Positions 8,142 through 16,105 of a DNA stretch of 64,000 bases are shown in pieces; the stretch's first letter is position 1, and the number at the start of each line of letters is the position of its first letter. The DNA comes from [Clostridium] aminophilum DSM 10710 (GTDB lineage Bacteria; Bacillota; Clostridia; Lachnospirales; Lachnospiraceae), in NCBI RefSeq assembly GCF_000711825.1, contig NZ_JONJ01000017.1:1-64000 (forward strand). The letters run 5' to 3'. Under the pieces are notes generated by a model, which was given only the letters and a program-made list of their open reading frames with translations, had not been told where the DNA came from and did not search any database. Made by a program: the position numbers and the translations under genes.

Positions 8142-9059
8142 TCAGCCGCCGAGTGCGATCATGCGGTCAATGCAGGCTTTCGCTCCACGGATGACCTCAT
8201 CGGAAAGCGTGATTTCCTCGCCGCCTTTTCCTGCAACGATGTTGTAGAGATCGACGAGCGTGGTCATCTTCATGTTGTGACAGACGCATTTCTGGGAAAT
8301 GGAGTAGAATTTCTTCTCCGGACAGTCGAACTGCAGGTGCTGTACAATGCTCTGTTCCGTGCCGATGATGAATTCCTTTGCACTGCTTTCTTTCGCGTAT
8401 TTCATAATTCCGGTTGTACTGCCGGCGTAATCCGCCTGTTCGGTGACTTCCGCAAGACATTCCGGATGAACCAGAAGAAGGGCGTTCGGATGAGCGGCTT
8501 TTGCTTTGGCTACATCACCGGCGTTCAGACTCATGTGGGTCGGGCAGCCTCCCTTAAAGAAATGGAAGGTTTTATCCGGACACTGAGCCGCGATCCATCC
8601 GCCGAGGTTGCAGTCCGGGATGAAAAGGATCTCTTTTTCCGGCATGGAACGGATGATTCGAAGGGCGGAGGAAGACGTGACACATACGTCAACGGCGGTT
8701 TTCAGCTCCGAGGTGGTATTGATGTAAGCGACAACCGCGGCGTTCGGATACTGTTTGCGCATTTCGAGGACGGCTTCGCGGTCCATCTGCTGCGCCATCG
8801 GACAGCCCGCCATCGGATTGGCCAGATACACGGTTTTTTCCGGCGAGAGCGTTTTTACGGTCTCTGCCATGAAACGCACGCCGCTCATGATGACTTTTTT
8901 CTGCGGCGCTTTGGAAGCCTCGACGGCAAGACCGTAGGAATCGCCGACGTAGTCGGCAACTTCCCATATATCGTGACTCTGATAGGCATGTGCGAGGATG
9001 CATATGCCTTTTTCTTTTTTCAGACGGATAATTTCGTCCTGAAGTTCTCTTGTGGTCAT
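8142..9059 (-). CDS. nadA: Quinolinate synthase NadA
   Basis: 305 residues, ATG at 9057-9059 behind AGGAG on the minus strand. NadA condenses iminoaspartate with dihydroxyacetone phosphate to give quinolinate, using a [4Fe-4S] cluster. The three cluster cysteines are visible in their usual settings: GCPMAQQ (C86), HPECLAEV and QKCVCHNM, together with ILAHAYQ near the N-terminus and the STTGIM segment. The length is that of the compact bacterial form. Unusually for Firmicutes it is not in line with nadB and nadC but divergent from them, under its own promoter with a NiaR-type operator. Confidence 0.95.
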   Translation of the reverse strand: MTTRELQDEIIRLKKEKGICILAHAYQSHDIWEVADYVGDSYGLAVEASKAPQKKVIMSGVRFMAETVKTLSPEKTVYLANPMAGCPMAQQMDREAVLEMRKQYPNAAVVAYINTTSELKTAVDVCVTSSSALRIIRSMPEKEILFIPDCNLGGWIAAQCPDKTFHFFKGGCPTHMSLNAGDVAKAKAAHPNALLLVHPECLAEVTEQADYAGSTTGIMKYAKESSAKEFIIGTEQSIVQHLQFDCPEKKFYSISQKCVCHNMKMTTLVDLYNIVAGKGGEEITLSDEVIRGAKACIDRMIALGG

Positions 9060-9094
9060 ACTGTTCTCCTGTTTGCCGCACCGGCGGAACCGGC

Positions 9095-9183
9095 GCGGAT
9101 GATGAGTCTGCCGTCTGCGGGAGCGTCCCGGCGGCCTGAGCGGATGATAAGTCTGCTGCCTGCGGGAAGTCCCGGCGGCCTGT
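9095..9183. repeat. 45-bp tandem duplication in the nadA leader
   Basis: Two units start at 9095 and 9140 (GCGGATGAT(G/A)AGTCTGC...GTCCCGGCGGCCT), 45 and 44 bp. They lie in the transcribed leader between the nadA promoter and its start codon. Confidence 0.8.
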
Positions 9184-9245
9184 GCGGAACACATGCGGTC
9201 CGCACAGCATGTTTCGTTTCGTTGAAAGGAAGTTTACAGTCCCCC

Positions 9246-9274
9246 ATTATAGACAACGAATATTTTACTGTCAA
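9246..9274 (-). promoter_or_regulatory. nadA promoter
   Basis: On the minus strand TTGACA (9269-9274) is followed after 17 bp by TATAAT (9246-9251), a consensus sigma-A promoter. Its -35 box lies inside the palindrome at 9268-9279. Confidence 0.75.
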
Positions 9275-9279
9275 GACAG
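9268..9279. promoter_or_regulatory. Putative NiaR operator at the nadA promoter
   Basis: Perfect dyad arms CTGTC-AA-GACAG overlapping the nadA -35 box. A near-identical dyad (CTGAC-TT-GTCAG) overlaps the nadB -35 box. NiaR is encoded 2.6 kb away at the end of the nadB-nadC run, so it is the obvious binder. This is inference from position and symmetry. Confidence 0.6.
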
Positions 9280-9301
9280 CTGACAATGATAATATTTACA
9301 A

Positions 9302-9313
9302 CTGACTTGTCAG
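9302..9313. promoter_or_regulatory. Putative NiaR operator at the nadB promoter
   Basis: Dyad CTGAC-TT-GTCAG containing the TTGTCA -35 box of nadB. It is the partner of the site at 9268-9279; the centres are 34 bp apart. Confidence 0.6.
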
Positions 9314-9335
9314 TAAAGAAAAAGGGTGCTATAAT
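9307..9335 (+). promoter_or_regulatory. nadB promoter
   Basis: TTGTCA (9307-9312), 17 bp, TATAAT (9330-9335). It leaves a transcribed leader of about 225 nt before the nadB start codon, most of which is a tandem repeat array. Confidence 0.7.
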
Positions 9336-9383
9336 CCGGCGTAGTTTCAGCCGTGATCTGTGCAGACCGCTCATTCGGGCAAA

Positions 9384-9528
9384 GAATCCGGGCTGCGGCG
9401 AACACAGACAAAGTGTCCGGGCTGTGTGATACACGGACGCAGCATCCGGATTGCAGTGTACACGGACAAGATGTCCGGGCTGTGTGATACACGGACGCAG
9501 CATCCGGACTTTAGCGCACACGGCAAAC
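9384..9528. repeat. 29-bp tandem repeat, five units, in the nadB leader
   Basis: Units start at 9384, 9413, 9442, 9471 and 9500 with no spacers. The common core is NNATCCGGGCTGNNGNNNAC followed by ACGGAC; units 2 and 4 are nearly identical, as are 3 and 5. Each unit holds a small dyad (GTCC...GGAC), so the RNA could fold into a row of hairpins. Twenty-nine is not a multiple of three, so it is not protein coding. Confidence 0.85.
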
Positions 9529-9566
9529 AGTCAGCTCCGGCGGTACAGCCGGGTTTGGAGGGGAAA

Positions 9567-10886
9567 ATGAAGACAGATGTATTGATCATCGGATGTGGAT
9601 GTTCGGGACTTTACTGCGCGCTCAATCTGCCGCGGGATATGAAAATCACCATCATAACAAAGTCGGATCTCGAGAGCAGCGATTCCTATCTCGCGCAGGG
9701 CGGAATCTGTATGCTGAAGGATGACGGTGACTATGAGAGTTATTTTGAAGATACGATGAAGGCGGGGCACTATGAAAATGACCGTCGCTCGGTTGATATT
9801 ATGATCCGCTCTTCGCAGGATGTAGTGAAGGATCTGATTGCCTACGGCGTCCGTTTTGCACGGAACAATGAAGGTGCGCTGGAGTTCACAAGAGAGGGAT
9901 GCCATTCGGAAAAGCGGATTCTCTTTCATGAGGATATCACCGGAAAAGAGATCACAAGCCATCTTCTTGAACAGGTCAAGAAATTGGACAATGTCACCAT
10001 GATGGAGTATACCACCATGGTGGATCTGGTTTCGGTAAACAATGTGTGCTATGGGGCGATTATCCGCAGAAAAGACGGCACGCTGGAGAAGGTTGAGGCG
10101 GATGAAACCGTTCTGGCTACCGGCGGAATAGGTGGTTTATATCGCCATTCGACAAACTTCCGCCATCTGACGGGAGATGCCCTTGCCATCGCCATCCGTC
10201 ATGGCGTGGAGCTGAAGAACATCAATTACGTTCAGATTCATCCGACGACATTTTACAATGCGGAATCCGAGGAACGGAGTTTTCTGATCTCGGAGTCTGT
10301 CCGCGGAGAGGGCGCGAAGCTCTACGACAAGAACATGAAGCGCTTTACGAATGAGCTTCTGCCGAGAGATCTTCTGACCCGGGAGATCCGGAAGCAGATG
10401 GAAAAGGACGGAACCGAATTCGTGTGGGAAGATCTCCGGACAATTCCGGAAAAGGAACTCCGGGAACATTTCCCGAATATCGTGGAGTACTGCAGACAGA
10501 ACGGATATGATCCGTTAAAGGAATGTATTCCGGTTGTGCCGGCGCAGCATTATTTCATGGGCGGCATCAAGGTGAACTATGAGAGCGGAACGTCCATGGA
10601 ACAGCTCTATGCGGTCGGTGAGACCGCTTGTAACGGTGTTCACGGAAAGAACCGTCTGGCGAGCAACTCGCTTCTGGAAAGCCTTGTGTTTGCAAAACGC
10701 GCGGCACAGGATATCGAGAAGAAGCGGGATATGGTAAAGAAAGATCCGGCGGCGTTTGAGATGGTCTGTCTGGATGAATACCGCAACGAAAAAGAACTGC
10801 AGAGGAAGTATTCTGCGTTGGTCGAGGCAAAGATCGACGAGGCAAACGGCGGCCGTGAGAGCGCTGCGGCGTACCGCGCGGTGTAA
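9567..10886 (+). CDS. nadB: L-aspartate oxidase NadB
   Basis: 439 residues from ATG 9567 behind GGAGGGG. The flavoprotein oxidises L-aspartate to iminoaspartate, the substrate of NadA; in anaerobes fumarate is the natural electron acceptor. The FAD dinucleotide fold is IGCGCSG (8-14) with LAQGGI further on, ATGGIGGLYRHST marks the second FAD contact, and PAQHYFMGGI and NGVHGKNRLASNSLLE are hallmarks of the succinate dehydrogenase/fumarate reductase flavoprotein family in its NadB branch. The C-terminus is shorter than in enterobacterial NadB, as usual in Firmicutes. It is followed by nadC after 148 bp. Confidence 0.95.
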   Translation: MKTDVLIIGCGCSGLYCALNLPRDMKITIITKSDLESSDSYLAQGGICMLKDDGDYESYFEDTMKAGHYENDRRSVDIMIRSSQDVVKDLIAYGVRFARNNEGALEFTREGCHSEKRILFHEDITGKEITSHLLEQVKKLDNVTMMEYTTMVDLVSVNNVCYGAIIRRKDGTLEKVEADETVLATGGIGGLYRHSTNFRHLTGDALAIAIRHGVELKNINYVQIHPTTFYNAESEERSFLISESVRGEGAKLYDKNMKRFTNELLPRDLLTREIRKQMEKDGTEFVWEDLRTIPEKELREHFPNIVEYCRQNGYDPLKECIPVVPAQHYFMGGIKVNYESGTSMEQLYAVGETACNGVHGKNRLASNSLLESLVFAKRAAQDIEKKRDMVKKDPAAFEMVCLDEYRNEKELQRKYSALVEAKIDEANGGRESAAAYRAV

Positions 10887-11034
10887 CTGCCCGGACGGAG
10901 GTGTGAAACCGTGATGGCATAAGTCTTTGGCGGTTTTTGCTACAGGACCGGACATCGCGGGGGCGATTCGCATGATTCGAACAATAATGCGATATCGATA
11001 TGATGAGAAAAACAGGGAAAGGGAAAGCACGGAT

Positions 11035-11889
11035 ATGTTGGATACGGTAACGATGAAACTGAATGCGGATCCGCTCATTCTGAGCGCACTGCGGGAGGAC
11101 ATCACGCAGGAGGACGTCTCGACGAACAGCGTGATGCCGTTTGAAAAGAAGGGGAGTGTTGATCTGATCTGCAAGGAAGACGGCGTGATCTGCGGTCTTC
11201 CGGTGTTTGAGAGAACGTTTCAGCTTCTGGATGATAAGACCGAAGTGGAGTTCTTTGCAAAGGACGGGGATGAGGTAAAAAAAGGCGACCTTCTGGCAGT
11301 GGTGACGGGCGATATCCGGGTGCTTCTGTCCGGTGAGCGCACGGCCCTGAATTATCTTCAGCGGATGAGCGGAATTGCGACATATACCCGTCAGACGTCG
11401 GCTTTGCTGGAGGGGACCGGAATCCGGCTTCTGGATACGAGGAAGACAACGCCGAACAACCGCATTTTCGAGAAATATGCCGTTCGTGTGGGGGGCGGAA
11501 CAAATCACCGCTATAACCTGTCCGACGGCGTGATGCTGAAGGACAACCACATCGGAGCAGCCGGCGGCGTGAAGGAAGCCGTCCGGATGGCAAAGGAGTA
11601 TGCGCCGTTTGTACGCAAGGTTGAGGTGGAGACGGAAACGCTGGAGCAGGTTCGCGAGGCGGTGGAGGCCGGCGCAGACATCATTATGCTTGATAACATG
11701 GAGCATGATACGATGAAAGAAGCCATCGGCATCATTGACGGAAAGGCGGAGATCGAGATCTCCGGAAATGTCACCCGCGAAAGCATCGAAAAAATCCGCG
11801 ATCTCCCGGTGGACTTCATTTCGAGCGGAGCACTGACGCATTCCGCACCGATCCTGGACATTTCTCTGAAACATCTTCACGCAATCTGA
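11035..11889 (+). CDS. nadC: Nicotinate-nucleotide pyrophosphorylase (carboxylating) NadC
   Basis: 284 residues; I choose ATG 11035, with GGGAAAGGGAAAG upstream, over earlier in-frame starts that lack a site. NadC converts quinolinate and PRPP to nicotinate mononucleotide with loss of CO2. Diagnostic text: EDITQEDVSTN at the N-terminus, SGERTALNYLQRMSGIAT, LLDTRKTTP, VGGGTNHRYNLSD, LKDNHI and IMLDNM in the phosphoribosyltransferase barrel, and SGALTHSAP near the end. It sits between nadB and niaR and completes the de novo NAD pathway in this cluster. Confidence 0.96.
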   Translation: MLDTVTMKLNADPLILSALREDITQEDVSTNSVMPFEKKGSVDLICKEDGVICGLPVFERTFQLLDDKTEVEFFAKDGDEVKKGDLLAVVTGDIRVLLSGERTALNYLQRMSGIATYTRQTSALLEGTGIRLLDTRKTTPNNRIFEKYAVRVGGGTNHRYNLSDGVMLKDNHIGAAGGVKEAVRMAKEYAPFVRKVEVETETLEQVREAVEAGADIIMLDNMEHDTMKEAIGIIDGKAEIEISGNVTRESIEKIRDLPVDFISSGALTHSAPILDISLKHLHAI

Positions 11890-11949
11890 TACGACTGAAA
11901 AGCGTCAAAGTATGGTATGATACTGAGTATACAGACGAGGAGGTGCGGG

Positions 11950-12507
11950 ATGAGCGGAGAAGAGAGACGTAGAGAGATTCTTGAAGCGCTGCTTGGCAGT
12001 GAGCGCCCGGTATCCGGCAGCAATCTTGCCCGGCGGTTTAATGTGAGCCGGCAGGTTATCGTGCAGGATATCGCGCTGATCCGGGCGGAAGGACGGGAGA
12101 TCTACTCAACCAACCGCGGATATATTCTGACAGAGAAAAAACGTGCGAGCCGGGTGTTCAAAGTGTTCCATACGGATGAGGAAGTGGAAAATGAACTTTC
12201 ACTGATCGTTGATATGGGAGGCTGTGTGGAGGATGTCTTCGTATATCACAAGGTCTACGGCATAATACGTGGGGAATTGAATATCCAGTCACGCTATGAT
12301 ATCAAACGGTATCTGGAATCGATCGGCGCCGGAAAATCAAAGCTTCTGAAGAACACGACGTCCGGTTATCACTATCACACCGTCACGGCGGAGTCGGAGA
12401 AAATTCTCGACATGATCCAGACGAAACTGGAGGAGGCCGGATTTCTGGCAATGCTTCAGGATTATGAGCCGGTGGATTTCTGGAAAAAAGCCGAACTTCA
12501 GCCGTGA
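11950..12507 (+). CDS. niaR: NiaR-type transcriptional repressor of NAD genes
   Basis: 185 residues from ATG 11950 behind GAGGAGGTG. The N-terminal winged helix (HTH_11 type) reads RREILEALLGSERPVSGSNLARRFNVSRQVIVQDI; the C-terminal 3H domain is named for its conserved histidines, visible in VFVYHKVYG and GYHYHTV. In characterised Firmicutes, NiaR (YrxA) represses nad genes with nicotinic acid as co-repressor. Here it follows nadC by about 60 bp. The paired dyads at 9268-9279 and 9302-9313 are its probable targets. Its stop codon lies 21 bp before the pepT start. Confidence 0.88.
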   Translation: MSGEERRREILEALLGSERPVSGSNLARRFNVSRQVIVQDIALIRAEGREIYSTNRGYILTEKKRASRVFKVFHTDEEVENELSLIVDMGGCVEDVFVYHKVYGIIRGELNIQSRYDIKRYLESIGAGKSKLLKNTTSGYHYHTVTAESEKILDMIQTKLEEAGFLAMLQDYEPVDFWKKAELQP

Positions 12508-12527
12508 GGATCCCGGGAGTAAACGAT

Positions 12528-13751
12528 ATGGATGTTTTGGAACGGTTTATGCGCTATGCGCGAATCAGCACACAGTCTTCGGAAGAGACGGAGAGTCAGC
12601 CGTCCACGGCGAAACAGTTTGATCTGGCGACTGTGCTGGAACAGGAACTGAATGAAATGGGAGCGGCGGATGTCCGGCTGACGAGAAACTGCTATGTCTA
12701 CGCGCGGATTCCGTCGACACTTTCGGAGGGCGTGCAGGAGCGGCATAAGGTCGGCTTCATTGCCCATATGGACACTGCGCCGAGTGCAAGCGATGATCAT
12801 GTCACACCCCGCGTTGTGGAAAATTATGACGGCGGGGATATCGAACTCGGACACGGGAAGGTTCTCTCGCCGAGACATTTCCCGAAACTTCTGGAGGCGG
12901 TGGGATGCGATCTGTGCGTGGCGGACGGAAGGACGCTTCTCGGTGCGGATGACAAAGCCGGCATCGCGGAGATCATGGCGATGGCGGAGTATTTCCTCGC
13001 GCATCCGGAGATTCCGCACGGGGAGATCGAGATTGCTTTTACACCGGATGAGGAGATCGGCCGCGGCACCGAGAATTTTGATATTCCGGGATTCGGGGCG
13101 GATGCCGCCTATACGGTGGACGGCGGAACGCTTGGCGAACTGGAATACGAGAATTTCAACGCGGCAGAAGGAAAGGTGCTGATCCATGGCGTGAACATTC
13201 ATCCGGGTGAGGCAAAGGACAAGATGATCAATGCGCAGCTTGTGGCGATGGAATTCAACCGTCTTCTGCCGGATTGTATTCCGGCAAACACGGAGAAAAG
13301 GGAAGGATTCTTTCATCTCTGCCACATGGCGGGAGATGAGAGCGAGTGCCGCATGACATACATCATCCGTGATCACGACAAAGAAAAGTTCGGGGAAAAG
13401 AAACGCCTTTTCCGGGAGGCGGCGGATACGCTGAACCGGAAACTGGAACAGACGGACGCGTCGGTTGAAGTCTCGCTGCGCGATGAGTATTATAATATGA
13501 TCGAAAAGATCCGGCCGCACATGGAACTGGTGGATGCGGCGGCTGAGGCATATCGCGATCAGGGGATTGAGCCGGTATCCGTGCCGATCCGCGGCGGAAC
13601 CGACGGAGCAATGCTTTCCTGGAAAGGCCTTCCGTGCCCGAATCTATCCACCGGCGGAGAGAATTACCATGGAATCTACGAGTATCTGAATGTGAATTCG
13701 ATGCGGAAAATGGTGGATGTGCTGGTGAGTCTTGCGCGGAAACTGGCATGA
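12528..13751 (+). CDS. pepT: Peptidase T (tripeptide aminopeptidase)
   Basis: 407 residues. ATG 12528 is preceded by CGGGAGT; a GTG at 12504 overlapping niaR is less likely. PepT is a cytosolic dizinc M20 peptidase that removes the N-terminal residue from tripeptides. Metal ligands are visible as HMDTAP, LGADDKAG, PDEEIGRG and the C-terminal NYHG motif, and VPIRGGTDGAMLS is the PepT signature region. It is close to niaR (21 bp) and may be read through from it, but no NAD-related role is implied. Confidence 0.93.
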   Translation: MDVLERFMRYARISTQSSEETESQPSTAKQFDLATVLEQELNEMGAADVRLTRNCYVYARIPSTLSEGVQERHKVGFIAHMDTAPSASDDHVTPRVVENYDGGDIELGHGKVLSPRHFPKLLEAVGCDLCVADGRTLLGADDKAGIAEIMAMAEYFLAHPEIPHGEIEIAFTPDEEIGRGTENFDIPGFGADAAYTVDGGTLGELEYENFNAAEGKVLIHGVNIHPGEAKDKMINAQLVAMEFNRLLPDCIPANTEKREGFFHLCHMAGDESECRMTYIIRDHDKEKFGEKKRLFREAADTLNRKLEQTDASVEVSLRDEYYNMIEKIRPHMELVDAAAEAYRDQGIEPVSVPIRGGTDGAMLSWKGLPCPNLSTGGENYHGIYEYLNVNSMRKMVDVLVSLARKLA

Positions 13752-13949
13752 GCCCGTTTGGACCGGCCGGGGCATATCGGGGCGGCGCGGGGAGGCTAAG
13801 ACAAAAAGAGTAACGTGAGAAGACAATCTGTGCTATAGTAGATCTGCATTTTTGTTTTATCGGCCGTATGAATTCGATTCCTGCCGGGGCCGGTGCGGAT
13901 TCGGAAAGAAGACGGCTTTTATCATCAGATTCTCACGGAGGCATATGTT

Positions 13950-14732
13950 TTGAAAGAGGATTTCAAAGGTTATATCGGTGTTTTTGACTCGGGAGTCGGC
14001 GGCATCAGCGTGCTGAAAGACTGCACGGCGCTTCTTCCGAATGAGAATTTTGTCTTTTTCGGCGATTCGGCGAATGCGCCCTATGGAGAGCGGACGGTAG
14101 AAGAAGTGCAGCAGCTGACGATGAACATGATCCGTCCGATGGTTGAGCGGGGACTGAAGGCAGTTGTGATCGCCTGCAACACAGCGACCAGCGCGGCGAT
14201 CAGTTTTCTGCGTGAGACGTTCACCGAAATTCCGGTGATCGGTGTGGAGCCGGCCTTGAAGCCGGCGACGGAGGATGACCGGAACGGACATATTATGGTT
14301 ATCGCGACGCCGGTCACACTGAAACTGGAAAAATTCCAGAAACTGGAGCGCACATACGGCAAGGATGCGGATGTGACGGCGGTTCCGTGTCCGGGACTGG
14401 CCGGAAGGATTGAGAAGGGCAGTCTGGACGCCCCGGATCTGAAGGCGATGATGAGTGAACTTCTCGGACCGTACCGCGGAAAAGTGGACAGCGTCGTTCT
14501 CGGATGTACGCATTATCCGTTCGTACGCCGGCAGATTCGTGAGGTGCTCGGTGACGTGCGCTTCTATGACGGAGGCGAGGGAACGGCCCGGGAACTGAAG
14601 CGGAAACTGGAAGAATACGGACTCCGGTCCGATTCGTCCGGGGAGGGAGAAGTTGTCTTCCTTTCCAGCAAAGAAACCGCAGAAGAAATAGAACTGTACC
14701 GGACTTTTTACCGGATGGACACAAGAGAATAA
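13950..14732 (+). CDS. murI: Glutamate racemase MurI
   Basis: 260 residues if started at TTG 13950, which has CGGAGG at an 8-bp distance; the nearby ATG at 13944 is out of frame and stops at once. The enzyme interconverts L- and D-glutamate for peptidoglycan. FDSGVGG near the N-terminus, the two catalytic cysteines in ACNTAT (C77) and GCTHYP (C187), GDSANAPYG and IGVEPALKPA are all present. A strong terminator and then a composite repeat element separate it from the 5-oxoproline operon. Confidence 0.94.
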   Translation: MKEDFKGYIGVFDSGVGGISVLKDCTALLPNENFVFFGDSANAPYGERTVEEVQQLTMNMIRPMVERGLKAVVIACNTATSAAISFLRETFTEIPVIGVEPALKPATEDDRNGHIMVIATPVTLKLEKFQKLERTYGKDADVTAVPCPGLAGRIEKGSLDAPDLKAMMSELLGPYRGKVDSVVLGCTHYPFVRRQIREVLGDVRFYDGGEGTARELKRKLEEYGLRSDSSGEGEVVFLSSKETAEEIELYRTFYRMDTRE

Positions 14733-14745
14733 GAAAGAAAGCTGA

Positions 14746-14788
14746 TCCCGGAAGCGGCATGACGCCGCTACCGGGACGTTTTCGTTTC
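14746..14788 (+). terminator. murI terminator
   Basis: TCCCGG-A-AGCGGC and its complement around a short loop, then CGTTTTCGTTT. The T-run merges with the left edge of repeat copy A. Confidence 0.85.
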
Positions 14789-15103
14789 ATAGGAAATTTC
14801 TCCGAAATTCCCTATGAAACGAAAACGCTCCGCGAAGATGCGCACGTCGCTGTAAGCAAATTCACTAAGCTCGAGAAAACCTCGCTAAGTGAATTTCCAT
14901 GGCACGCACTAAGCTCGAAAAGACCAGCCGCAGCACGCTATTTCACTAAGCGGCAAAGCCGCTAAGTGAAATATGTGTCGCTAAGAGCTTCGCCAAGGAA
15001 GCTGTCACCTAACGGTGACCAGCGACGGCGCGCAAAGTCCGCGGGGCTCCCCTCAGGACTGAGGGGATGGGGGAAGCGAAGTCAGCTTGCAGACTTTACA
15101 CTG
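14779..15103 (+). repeat. Terminator-linked palindromic repeat, copy A (longest)
   Basis: This copy begins in the T-run of the murI terminator with a long head hairpin (TTTCATAGGAAATTTC / GAAATTCCCTATGAAA), whose right arm ends in an A-run and is followed by ACGCTCCGCGAAGATGCGCA. Then come further stems: AAATTCACT/AGTGAATTT, ATTTCACTAAGCGGC with its near-complement, GTCACC/GGTGAC, CCCCTCA/TGAGGGG, and a tail AAGTCAGCTTGCAGACTTT. The pentamer CTAAG recurs about six times. No reading frame in it looks real. Shorter copies of its modules occur at six other places in the window. Confidence 0.8.
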
Positions 15104-15318
15104 AAAAATATTTAAAATGATAAAGCAATAAAATTATTTTTCTTTTTGAAATCTTTGAAATTACTCCAAATAAAGAATATTGTCAGTTATACTATTGCAA
15201 AGTACAAAAAAATACAAAAAAATTTCGAGTTATAGGGAAAAAATGAAAATTATGAGGTATAATCAATATGGTTTTGGGAATCAAAGGATTCCGGATATGG
15301 TAGAAGGAGGTTAGGGTT
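15104..15318 (+). promoter_or_regulatory. AT-rich promoter region of the pxp operon
   Basis: This is a sharply AT-rich stretch with a TATAAT at 15258-15263, 56 bp before pxpA. I see no good -35 box at the right distance. A GAAGGAGG ribosome binding site lies at 15303-15310. Confidence 0.4.
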
Positions 15319-16077
15319 ATGTATCATGTTGATCTGAACAGTGATCTGGGCGAGAGCTTCGGAAATTATACGATCGGAATGGATTCGGAGATTCTGAAGT
15401 ATGTCACCTCGGCCAATGTTGCCTGCGGTTATCATGCGGGTGATCCGGTGGTAATGGAGAAAACGGTCCGCCTTGCCAAAGAGAACGGGACGGCAGTCGG
15501 CGCACATCCGGGATTTCCGGATCTGATGGGATTCGGACGGCGTCAGATGGTTGTGACACCGGAAGAGGCAAAGGCTTACATGAAGTATCAGATCGGTGCA
15601 CTTCTGGCATTTACCGGAAGCTGCGGGATCCCGATGCAGCATGTCAAGCCGCATGGCGCATTTTACAACATGGCGGCAAAAGATCCGAAGCTTGCCAGAG
15701 CGATGGCGGAAGCAGTCTATGAGATTGATAAGAACATCATTTTCATGGGTCTGGCTGGCTCTGAGATGATCAAGCAGGCGGAAGAAGTCGGACTCAGAAC
15801 TGCCAGTGAGGTATTTGCGGACCGCGCGTACAATGACGACGGTACACTGGTTTCCAGAAAGCTGCCGGGGGCAGTGATCCATGACAAGGATCTTGCAATC
15901 TCCAGAACCGTTCGCATGGTGAAAGAGGGGAAGGTAACCAGCGTAAACGGCGTGGATATTCCGATCAAGGCAGATTCCATCTGCGTTCACGGAGACAATC
16001 CGTCCGCTCTGGAATTTGTGAAGAACATTCGCGACACACTGGAGAAAGAAGGAGTAGAAGTCAGAAACCTGGGTTAA
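15319..16077 (+). CDS. pxpA: 5-oxoprolinase subunit A (LamB/YcsF family)
   Basis: 252 residues from ATG 15319, with GAAGGAGG upstream. PxpABC cleaves 5-oxoproline (pyroglutamate) to glutamate with ATP. The N-terminal [32 protein letters not shown] and KPHGAFYN motifs are the signature of the YcsF family, a divergent deacetylase-like barrel. It is the first gene of a tightly packed operon (pxpA, NRAMP-like transporter, pxpB, pxpC, DUF1445), the same gene set as the Bacillus ycsFGI-kipI-kipA locus. Confidence 0.93.
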   Translation: MYHVDLNSDLGESFGNYTIGMDSEILKYVTSANVACGYHAGDPVVMEKTVRLAKENGTAVGAHPGFPDLMGFGRRQMVVTPEEAKAYMKYQIGALLAFTGSCGIPMQHVKPHGAFYNMAAKDPKLARAMAEAVYEIDKNIIFMGLAGSEMIKQAEEVGLRTASEVFADRAYNDDGTLVSRKLPGAVIHDKDLAISRTVRMVKEGKVTSVNGVDIPIKADSICVHGDNPSALEFVKNIRDTLEKEGVEVRNLG

Positions 16078-16105
16078 GGTGAGTTATCACGGAAAGGGGA
16101 AAAGT

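Noticed and set aside
9384-9528. Array of 29-bp repeats that could be taken for a CRISPR
   Set aside because: Units are contiguous with no spacers, diverge from each other, and no cas genes are near. It is a tandem repeat in the nadB leader. The same holds for the 32-bp array at 28636-28795.
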